From assembly GCF_022758235.1 (NCBI RefSeq), contig NZ_JALEBG010000001.1, positions 2,232,001 through 2,296,000 on the forward strand: a stretch of 64,000 nt of DNA, written 5' to 3'. Position numbers and translations under genes: made by a program. This stretch comes from Pontibacter liquoris (GTDB taxonomy: Bacteria; Bacteroidota; Bacteroidia; Cytophagales; Hymenobacteraceae). Shown in pieces: positions 51,899 to 59,367 of the stretch (positions are counted from its first letter, which is position 1; every line of letters begins with the position of its first letter). The notes below the pieces were generated by a model. It had not been told where the DNA came from and searched no databases. It worked only from the letters and a program-made list of their open reading frames with translations.

Positions 51899-53725
51899 TT
51901 AGAATCTTTTTTTACGGAATCCGCCACGGTCACCGCCGCGATCGCCGCCACGGTTTCTGTCGCCGCCACCAAAACGGTCGCCACCGCCGAAGCGATCACC
52001 ACCACCGCCACTACGGCGGTCACGGAAAGAGCCTCCGCCACGGTTTCTGTCACCGCCACGACCTTCGCCGCCGGAACGGTTAAAGCCAAAGTCTTCGCCA
52101 CCGCGCTCGCTGCGGCCACCTTCGCGTTCTGTTCCTTTTTTATCGGATTTCTCTACGATCACCATGCGGCCATCCACTTCGATACGGCCTACCCGCTTGA
52201 GGATATCGGCCGTATACTCGGTCGGCACTTCCACAAAGCTGAACTTGTCGTAGAGGTCGATGTCGCCTACACGTGAAGCAGGAATATCACTGTTCTGGCT
52301 CAGCAGATCGATGATGTCACGCGGGTGTACGCGGTCTTTCTTGCCGATTGTGATAAAGAGGCGGTCCATACCTTCTTTGGCAGCACCCAGTCCTTTTTCT
52401 ACTTCAGCACCTTTCTCTTTTACTTTGGCCTCTTTCATGCTCATTTTGAGCAAAGCAGCCGCTACATCAAGTGGCGTGATGCCGTCGGATTCATTTACAA
52501 AGCGCTCAATGCGGGCCACGTGCTTGGCAAGATGTCCTTTCTCCAGCACTTCCTTCACTTTCTCGAAGTATAACGTGGTGCGAATCTCGTTCACATCTTC
52601 CACAGACGGCACTTGCTGCAGCACGATCTTGGCTTTTGTGAAACGCATAATATCCTTGATCTTGTAGCCATCGGTACGGCCACCTACAAACGAGAATGCT
52701 TTACCAGACTTGCCGGCACGGCCGGTACGGCCAATGCGGTGCACGTAGGATTCTTCATCCTGCGGCAGATCGTAGTTAAATACTGCTTCCACATTCTCCA
52801 CGTCCAGGCCACGGGCAGCCACATCAGTCGCTACCAGAATCTCCAGGGTGCCGTTGCGGAACTTGCCCATCACGTTAGAGCGCTGGTTCTGGTTCATGTC
52901 GCCATGCAAGCCATCGGCAAAATAGCCACGGGCCTGCAGGTTCGATACCAGCTCGTCCACCATCCGCTTGGTATTACAGAAGATGATCGTAGATTTCAGG
53001 TTATACATGTCCAGCAAGCGTGACAGCACTTCCATTTTCAGGCCGCTGCGCACTTCAAAGTATACCTGGTCAATATTAGTTACGGTGAGTTCCTGGTGCA
53101 CCACCTTCACAATCACCGGATCGGTCTGATAACGCTTGGTCATCTCCATGATCGGCTTGGACATGGTGGCCGAGAAGAAGATCGTCTGGCGGTCTTCCGG
53201 GATGCGCTCCAGTACATACTCAATATCCTCGCGGAAGCCCATGTCGAGCATCTCGTCGGCTTCGTCCAGGATGATTTTCTTTACATTATCAAGCACCAGC
53301 GTTCCGCGCTCGATGTGGTCCATCACACGTCCCGGGGTACCGATCACGATCTGTACGCCCTGCTTTAAGGCGCGCAGCTGGCGATCGTAGGGCTGGCCGC
53401 CGTAAATAGGCACCACGCTGATGCCCTGCTTATACTTGGCCAGTTTCTGAATCTCGCCGGAAACCTGGATAGCCAGTTCACGCGTCGGGCACAGAATAAG
53501 GGCCTGTACGCTGCGGTCGTTCTGATCAATGCCTTCGATAGTCGGGATGCCAAAAGCAGCTGTTTTACCGGTACCCGTCTGGGCCTGGCCAATAATGTCT
53601 CTGCCTTCTAAAACAACCGGGATAGCTTGCGTTTGGATAGGGGAAGCTTCTTCGAAGCCCATGTCTGCGATGGCTCGCTGAACTTCCTGCGAAAGCGGAA
53701 GCTCGTCAAATCTGATTTTGTTCAT
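51899..53725 (-). CDS. DEAD-box RNA helicase with Gly/Arg-rich tail
   Basis: A 608-aa ATP-dependent RNA helicase of the CshA/DeaD type. Motifs in order are the Q motif (ASPIQTQAIP), Walker A AQTGTGKT, PTRELAIQ, TPGRVMDH, DEAD within IILDEADEMLDMGF, SAT in FFSATM, ATDVAARGLD and HRIGRTGRAG. Residues about 465-535 are a DbpA/CsdA-type RNA-binding domain (DRLFITIGKKDRVHPRDIIDLL). The last 70 residues are an RGG-rich low-complexity tail ending in KKRF that should raise RNA affinity. It likely aids ribosome assembly or cold adaptation. A leader with two hairpin repeats lies upstream. Confidence 0.93.
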   Translation of the reverse strand: MNKIRFDELPLSQEVQRAIADMGFEEASPIQTQAIPVVLEGRDIIGQAQTGTGKTAAFGIPTIEGIDQNDRSVQALILCPTRELAIQVSGEIQKLAKYKQGISVVPIYGGQPYDRQLRALKQGVQIVIGTPGRVMDHIERGTLVLDNVKKIILDEADEMLDMGFREDIEYVLERIPEDRQTIFFSATMSKPIMEMTKRYQTDPVIVKVVHQELTVTNIDQVYFEVRSGLKMEVLSRLLDMYNLKSTIIFCNTKRMVDELVSNLQARGYFADGLHGDMNQNQRSNVMGKFRNGTLEILVATDVAARGLDVENVEAVFNYDLPQDEESYVHRIGRTGRAGKSGKAFSFVGGRTDGYKIKDIMRFTKAKIVLQQVPSVEDVNEIRTTLYFEKVKEVLEKGHLAKHVARIERFVNESDGITPLDVAAALLKMSMKEAKVKEKGAEVEKGLGAAKEGMDRLFITIGKKDRVHPRDIIDLLSQNSDIPASRVGDIDLYDKFSFVEVPTEYTADILKRVGRIEVDGRMVIVEKSDKKGTEREGGRSERGGEDFGFNRSGGEGRGGDRNRGGGSFRDRRSGGGGDRFGGGDRFGGGDRNRGGDRGGDRGGFRKKRF

Positions 53726-53778
53726 CTAATTTACTTAATAACCTAACTTATGACACATCTGGAGGCAGCCTGCCTTTC

Positions 53779-53831
53779 AACCTTTCTCTACTGAGAGAGC
53801 GACTTAACCTTTCTCTACTTAAGAGAGCGAC
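53779..53831 (-). repeat. Two tandem hairpin repeats in the helicase leader
   Basis: Units at 53779-53803 and 53806-53831 are nearly identical (differences in the loop only: ACTG versus ACTTA). Each holds TCTCT and AGAGA, which pair as a small hairpin, and ends GCGAC. They lie 54-106 bp upstream of the helicase start, within its predicted 5-prime leader. A role in post-transcriptional control of the helicase is possible but unproven. Confidence 0.5.
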
Positions 53832-53914
53832 ACGAAAAACTAAAAACAACTAGGGCACGCCTACAGAGGGACTTTCCAGTTATGCAGTAAATCAGACTGA
53901 TTCCAAATCGGGTG

Positions 53915-53922
53915 CAAAAATA
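53915..53922 (-). promoter_or_regulatory. Possible -7 element of the helicase gene
   Basis: Plus-strand CAAAAATA reads TATTTTTG on the minus strand, matching TAnnTTTG, about 190 bp before the start codon. No -33 element is clear. Confidence 0.35.
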
Positions 53923-54299
53923 CAAAATATTTACCAGCTAAACTAGTTAAAGGTCCATTATAAAAAATTGCACTTCATTTACCCCCTAAAGTATGCGCCT
54001 CACCCAAGGTTTAAGCGAAGTCACGTACAATTAACTCCATTTTACCATTTATTCTGGTATTATTTATTTATATCATTTATATTACCTTAATAATTCATAA
54101 AAAATATTGGCTAAAGGAAACTATTATACTTGCTGCCCGTAAATGCCGCATATTAACACAAGAAAAACAGGCATTTACAATAAGTTAGGCCAGGAGTGTT
54201 ATTGCAAAAAAATATCTCACGTAGATACAAAACGCGCTCCGGATTAGTATCTGTACCAGTAGCTGAAACCTAAACAAACCATTACCCGCTCCTCTTACT

Positions 54300-54317
54300 C
54301 CATAGATCGATCTACGG
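54300..54317. promoter_or_regulatory. 18-bp palindrome upstream of an unknown gene
   Basis: A perfect 12-bp core TAGATCGATCTA (54303-54314) is extended by CC and GG with one unpaired position on each side. It is 106 bp before the start at 54423 and is a candidate operator. Confidence 0.4.
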
Positions 54318-54422
54318 TCTAACTGCTCTTAAGCTGTTTATAACAAACCATTTAACAATAGCTTACCTGCAGATAAATGTGTAAAATCATTCATAAAGTA
54401 TAAACCCTCAAGCTCTCAAATT

Positions 54423-54962
54423 ATGTTACATTTTTCTAAAATTTCAGCAAAAGGCAAGGATTTTAACCTGATCGCCTCCGGTGCACTGGCGTTTAAGATT
54501 CATAACAAGATCCTCAAGGATGAGTCTTTAACACAGGGTACCAAAATCAGTAGAAACATGCTGCTTAACGGCATCCCTGTTTCGGAAAACACCGGGCAAA
54601 AGAAGGTTTACTTCGTCATTATTTCCGATCTCGACAAAACCAATGTAGAGGCGCTGTGTGCCACCATCGCGGCCGAGCGGGCAAAAGGCAGCTACGCCGT
54701 TTGCCAGGTTATACCTGTTTTCTACAACGAGCCTTCTTTTAAAGCCCTGAAAATGCTTCGCCAGAACTTTGATGAAGTGGTGGAACTGAACAAATTTAAC
54801 CTGGGTGGCAGCAAAGCGCTTTCGCATGCCGAGCAGCAACAGTGCCTCATTACAGAGTACTCCCTATCTATGGCGCGCATCATGTACCATGTTTGTGTAA
54901 AGGATTTCGCTCCGAGCTATCCCAAAACAGAACAGCGCGTTCCCGTGCAAGCCTATGCTTAA
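54423..54962 (+). CDS. Protein of unknown function, 179 aa
   Basis: I do not recognise this family. The protein is soluble, with no signal peptide or transmembrane segment. It has alternating strands and helices (KKVYFVIISDLDKTNVEALCATIAAERAKGSYAVCQVIPVFY) in an alpha/beta arrangement, a basic N-terminal third and a C-terminal segment SLSMARIMYHVCVKDF. Codon usage looks like its neighbours and a proper terminator follows (54991-55024), so I consider it a real gene. It has a long upstream region with a palindrome, suggesting specific regulation. It may be lineage-restricted. Confidence 0.75.
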   Translation: MLHFSKISAKGKDFNLIASGALAFKIHNKILKDESLTQGTKISRNMLLNGIPVSENTGQKKVYFVIISDLDKTNVEALCATIAAERAKGSYAVCQVIPVFYNEPSFKALKMLRQNFDEVVELNKFNLGGSKALSHAEQQQCLITEYSLSMARIMYHVCVKDFAPSYPKTEQRVPVQAYA

Positions 54963-54990
54963 ACCTTTACGCTTATGGTCAAGATCTTAT

Positions 54991-55024
54991 AGCCCCCGCC
55001 ATCTACACATAGCGGGGGCTTTTT
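54991..55024 (+). terminator. Terminator of the unknown 179-aa gene
   Basis: AGCCCCCGC (54991-54999) and GCGGGGGCT (55012-55020) pair perfectly around a 12-nt loop, followed by TTTT. Confidence 0.85.
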
Positions 55025-55123
55025 AAGACAAAGACTTAGAGGCGCTTATGCCCTGCTCCGAAATCTTTTTGCAGCAAACTTGTCTTTCGGGCTTGCTTCG
55101 GTGTATCTTTAAGTATAGAACCG

Positions 55124-58100
55124 ATGCTTATGCCTTCACTCTTCAAGATATATTCCTCCTCTGCCGGTTCCGGCAAAACCTATCATCTCACAAAGGAATA
55201 CCTGAAGCTGGCCCTGCATACCGCTGATCCGGATTACTACCGCGCCATTCTGGCCATTACGTTTACCAACGACGCCGCTGCCGAAATGAAGGAGCGCATC
55301 ATGGGCGCTTTGCGTGGCTTTAATGATCCAACTCAATCCGAAAAAGCAAAAGCCCGCAGCGAGGAACTGCTCCAAAGTATAACTGCCGACCTGCAGCAGG
55401 AATACCCCGAAGAGAATCTGGACATCACCGAAATCAGAAGCCGGGCGGCCAAACTCTTCAGCCAGATCCTCTACAACTACAGTGATTTTTCGGTTAGCAC
55501 CATCGATAGCTTTGTGAATAAGATTGTGCAGGCCTTTACACGGGAGCTCAACATTCCGCATAATTTTGAAGTGGACCTGGACTCGCAGACGTTGGTGAAC
55601 ACGGCCGTGCAGCTGCTGCTGGACAAAGTATCGGACAACAAAGACGACCTGCTATCTGAAACGTTGGAGCAGTATGCACTAGAAAAAGCCCGCGAAGGCC
55701 GCAGCTGGAACTCCCTGCCCGAAGACCTGGCCGATTTTGCAAAAAACCTGCTCAATGAGCAAGTATACGAAGCTGTTACGGACCTGCAGACGCTTACGCT
55801 CGAGGATTTTAAACATATCCGTACGCAGTTAAAAGAATTGCAAAAGGGAATAGAAGAAGCCCTGCACGAAGACGCTGCCCAGGCACTTGCAGCCATCGAG
55901 CAGGCCGGCCTCGCTCCTGCTGATTTCTTCCAGGGGAACCGCGGCATCTGGGGCTATTTTTATAAATTTTCTCGGGAAGCTGACCTGAACTACGGCAACA
56001 ACTATGCCCGCCAGAGTATAGAAGACGATAAATGGTATGCCGGCAAAGCCAGCACGGCTACTAAAAACCAGATCGATCATATAAAGCAGCAACTCACCGA
56101 TTTATACTTCCACATCGAGGAAATCAAGCAGGAATATGCGGCCACTTCCACCCTCATCAACGCCATTGTACCGCATCTTTATAAAGTCTCGGTGCTCAAC
56201 GAGCTGGAAAAGTGCCTGCAGGAGATTAAGCTGGACAAAAATACGGTGCACATCTCCGAGTTTAACAAGCGCATCATTGATATAGTACTCAAAGAACCGG
56301 TGCCCTTTATTTATGAGCGCCTGGGCGAGAAGTATAACCACATCCTCATCGATGAGTTTCAGGACACCTCGGTGCTGCAGTGGAACAACCTGCTTCCGCT
56401 GGTAGATAATGCCCTGGCTTCGGGGCACTTCAGCATGGTGGTGGGCGATGCCAAACAGGCCATTTACCGCTGGCGGGGCGGCGAAATGGAGCAGATATTA
56501 CATCTGTATAAAAAGAACACGGCCAAACTCTACCAGAACCGCCGCCACGGAAGTATGATCCGCGAACGCTACGAATCGGTGGATCATGCCCTGCGGCCCG
56601 ACGAGCTGAACACCAACTATCGCAGCCGCGCAGAGATCATCTCCTTTAACAACGAGCTGTTTACTTTTATCAGCCAAGGGCACGAAAACTTCGGGATGTT
56701 CGCCTCTATTTACGACGAGAAATTTGTGCAAAGCGTGCCCGAAGGCAGCGACAAAAGTGGCGGACATGTGCAGATCATGTTCACGCACCCCGAGGACGAA
56801 AACTACAAGTATGACCTGGATGGTTGCTCCCGCACCGAAGAACTGTACGACAGCTATACCCACCCGGTTATCCTGAGCTACGACGAGAGCATGCTCAACA
56901 TGGTGCTGCAACTGGTCAACCACGGGCTGGCCGAAGGTTATACTTTAAAAGATATGGCCATCCTTTGCCGCACCAACAGCAAGAGCAAGCTCATTGCCAA
57001 CTTCTTAAAAGAGCGCCGCTTTGATATCATTTCGCAGGATTCGCTTTCGCTGCAGTTTGCCGAGGTCATCAACCTGATCATTGCCCTGTTCCGTGTCTTT
57101 AACCGGCCCAACGATACCCTGGCAAAATCAGAGGCCTTGTACCTGGTGTGCGCCGTAGCTCTGGAAACCATACCCGATACCGGCATGACGCAGCGCATCG
57201 CCCAGATTGCCAACACCCCGGATCCGCAGCCTTTGTTCGACCAACTGCGCGTGTTTGGCTTTGATGTGAAAGAGCGGGAAACGGGCAACCTGTCTATCTA
57301 TGAATTGACCGAACAGCTGATCCGAATCTTCGGCCTGCTGGACAAAAATAATGAGAGCGAATACCTGTTCCGCTTCCTGGACCTGGTACTGGAGTATAGC
57401 CTGAAAAACAGCAATAACCTGAACAACTTTCTGGCTTACTGGGAAGTGCAGAAGGAAAAGCTGAGCATCAACACGCCCAAAGACCGGAATGCCATCACTA
57501 TCACCAGCATCCACAAGTCCAAAGGCCTCGCCTACCCGATCGTGATCATACCGTTTGCCGATTGGAGTACCGAGCCCATGAACCGGGCCTTGATGTGGAG
57601 CCAGCTGCCCGATGAGATAACCGTAACAGGCAAGCTGCGCAGCGTGGCAGTTAACATAAGTTCTAAACTGGAGACAACCATCCTGGGGGAGCAATACAGC
57701 AACGAGGTGGAGAAAACCTTTATCGAGAACCTGAACATGCTCTATGTGGCCCTCACCCGCCCCATCGACCGGCTTTACCTGATCGGCAACAGCAAAGATC
57801 TGCTGGACGATAAAAAAGCCGCTAGGGCGCTGGATGGCAATGCTAAAAATGTAAGCCATTTGCTTTACCGCTACCTGGTGCACAAAGGCCTGTGGCAGCC
57901 GGGGCAGTTCTGCTACCAGCTGCACAAAGGGGGCTCGGGGCAGCACCATACCACCATCTCGTCTGATAAAACATACTTTCTTGAGCACCTGGTCACCACC
58001 GATTGGGCCCAACGGCTGCAACTTAAACAGCACGCCAATAACGTGTTCGACTTTGAAACCCAGACGCTGCAGCGTGCCGTGAACAAGAAACTGCATTATG

Positions 58101-58528
58101 CCCTGTCGCGGGTGCTGGAAGCCTCCCAGTTAGATGCGGTCCTACGGCAGATGGTTAACCAGGGCATCATCAGCGAACGCGAAAAACCGGAGCTGGTTAC
58201 CCGCCTGCAAGGAGTGCTGAACCATCCCAAACTGCGGCATTATTTCTCGGATAAGGTAGTGGTAGAGCATGAAAAAGAGCTCCTGGATGCCCGTGCCTAC
58301 CTGTATAAGCCCGACCGCGTGGTGTTTGACGGCGAACAGGTGGTGGTGCTCGAATTCAAGTTGCCGCCACCCGAGCCCGAGCACCGCAATAAACTGGACC
58401 ATTATGCCGTACGCTTTAAGCAGCTGGGCTATGCTAAGGTAAAATGCCTGCTTTATTACTTTGATACCGGGCAAGTGCAGGAGTGGCAGTATGGCGGCAA
58501 AAGTATGCAAATTGGGCTAGCTTTGTGA
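55124..58528 (+). CDS. addA: AddA-like UvrD-family helicase-nuclease
   Basis: A 1134-aa superfamily 1 helicase acting with an AddB-like partner in double-strand-break processing. Motifs: Walker A SSAGSGKT near residue 12, DEFQDT near 410, VVGDAKQAIYRWRGG near 441, NYRSRAE, TSIHKSKGLAYP near 795 and LYVALTRP near 873. The C-terminus contains PDRVVFDGEQVVVLEFK (near 1065-1080), matching a RecB-type PD-(D/E)xK site with an E-x-K core, so nuclease activity is plausible. ATGs at 55124 and 55130 are both possible. The AddB-like gene follows after an intervening VOC gene. Confidence 0.88.
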   Translation: MLMPSLFKIYSSSAGSGKTYHLTKEYLKLALHTADPDYYRAILAITFTNDAAAEMKERIMGALRGFNDPTQSEKAKARSEELLQSITADLQQEYPEENLDITEIRSRAAKLFSQILYNYSDFSVSTIDSFVNKIVQAFTRELNIPHNFEVDLDSQTLVNTAVQLLLDKVSDNKDDLLSETLEQYALEKAREGRSWNSLPEDLADFAKNLLNEQVYEAVTDLQTLTLEDFKHIRTQLKELQKGIEEALHEDAAQALAAIEQAGLAPADFFQGNRGIWGYFYKFSREADLNYGNNYARQSIEDDKWYAGKASTATKNQIDHIKQQLTDLYFHIEEIKQEYAATSTLINAIVPHLYKVSVLNELEKCLQEIKLDKNTVHISEFNKRIIDIVLKEPVPFIYERLGEKYNHILIDEFQDTSVLQWNNLLPLVDNALASGHFSMVVGDAKQAIYRWRGGEMEQILHLYKKNTAKLYQNRRHGSMIRERYESVDHALRPDELNTNYRSRAEIISFNNELFTFISQGHENFGMFASIYDEKFVQSVPEGSDKSGGHVQIMFTHPEDENYKYDLDGCSRTEELYDSYTHPVILSYDESMLNMVLQLVNHGLAEGYTLKDMAILCRTNSKSKLIANFLKERRFDIISQDSLSLQFAEVINLIIALFRVFNRPNDTLAKSEALYLVCAVALETIPDTGMTQRIAQIANTPDPQPLFDQLRVFGFDVKERETGNLSIYELTEQLIRIFGLLDKNNESEYLFRFLDLVLEYSLKNSNNLNNFLAYWEVQKEKLSINTPKDRNAITITSIHKSKGLAYPIVIIPFADWSTEPMNRALMWSQLPDEITVTGKLRSVAVNISSKLETTILGEQYSNEVEKTFIENLNMLYVALTRPIDRLYLIGNSKDLLDDKKAARALDGNAKNVSHLLYRYLVHKGLWQPGQFCYQLHKGGSGQHHTTISSDKTYFLEHLVTTDWAQRLQLKQHANNVFDFETQTLQRAVNKKLHYALSRVLEASQLDAVLRQMVNQGIISEREKPELVTRLQGVLNHPKLRHYFSDKVVVEHEKELLDARAYLYKPDRVVFDGEQVVVLEFKLPPPEPEHRNKLDHYAVRFKQLGYAKVKCLLYYFDTGQVQEWQYGGKSMQIGLAL

Positions 58529-58765
58529 CGATCCTCTACTGAGAACAGAATTAGCGCCTGTTCTTCCTTCTGATGAAAGTATAAAGGCTATAATTGAGCT
58601 TTTTGGTGCTTCCACCAAAATCCTTTCAGGATGACAGGTAAGAGAAAAAAAGGAAGTACGAATCAATAACAAGTAAAACGCCCATCCTTTGTTAAGGAAG
58701 GGTCAGGGATGGTTGGACTACGACAAACCACCATCCTTAATCATACAGAAATAAAATACCATTAT

Positions 58766-59194
58766 ATGGAACAACGCATTACGATTATTACCCTTGGCGT
58801 TAAAAACCTGCAGCGCTCGAAGGATTTTTATCAGAACATACTGGGTTGGCAGCCCCTGGACAGCAGCTCGGAAGGCATTGTGTTCTTTCAGCTGAACGGC
58901 ATACAACTGGCGCTCTTCCCGCAGGAATCGCTAGCCGATGATGCCGGCTTACCGGCCGATGGCAAGGGATTCCGCGGCTTCTCGTTAGCGCATAACGTGG
59001 GCTCCGAAAAAGAAGTGGACGCGCTGGTAGCGTCGCTGGAAGAAAAAGGCGTGCGGGTGTTAAAGCAGCCTGAAAAAGTTTTCTGGGGCGGATACAGCAG
59101 CTACATCGCCGATCCGGACGACAACCTCTGGGAGATCGCCTACAATCCGTTTCTGCCCCTGGATGAGAAAGGAAATACCGCCAGCATACATTAG
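58766..59194 (+). CDS. VOC-family (glyoxalase/bleomycin-resistance-like) protein
   Basis: About 142 aa. I start at the ATG at 58766, giving MEQRITIITLGVKNLQRSKDFY, the standard opening of a VOC domain; an in-frame ATG at 58709 adds 19 non-conserved residues. Two beta-alpha-beta-beta-beta modules follow, with DSSSEGIVFFQLNGIQLALFP and the closing GGYSSYIADPDDNLWEIAYNP, whose Glu is a typical metal ligand. Reactions in this superfamily vary widely, so no substrate is assigned. It sits between the two halves of the Add system, which looks incidental. Confidence 0.85.
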   Translation: MEQRITIITLGVKNLQRSKDFYQNILGWQPLDSSSEGIVFFQLNGIQLALFPQESLADDAGLPADGKGFRGFSLAHNVGSEKEVDALVASLEEKGVRVLKQPEKVFWGGYSSYIADPDDNLWEIAYNPFLPLDEKGNTASIH

Positions 59195-59367
59195 GCTATT
59201 GGCAGTAGCCAGTTTGTTTTAGCCGGCCACACCGCATTTGTCCTCCTGAATAGATCTTAGTTGCCAGCGGGTGTAGCGCATACTACTATAAAGCAGTTAA
59301 AGAGGCTCTCATACAAGATCCTTTCAGGAGAACAAAGTCTTCAATTGAGTACTTTACCTCCGGGTAT

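Larger units (their letters stand above)
53726..54422. other. 697-bp divergent intergenic region
   Basis: It holds the helicase leader with two repeats (53779-53831), a minus-strand -7 element (53915-53922), a very AT-rich segment at 54030-54130, the word TTATACTTGC at 54124-54133 and an 18-bp palindrome at 54300-54317. No tRNA or protein gene is recognisable. Confidence 0.55.

Noticed and set aside
58601-58620. Hairpin TTTTGGTG / CACCAAAA after the AddA-like gene as a terminator
   Set aside because: The arms pair well, but no T run follows on the plus strand, so terminator function is not supported.
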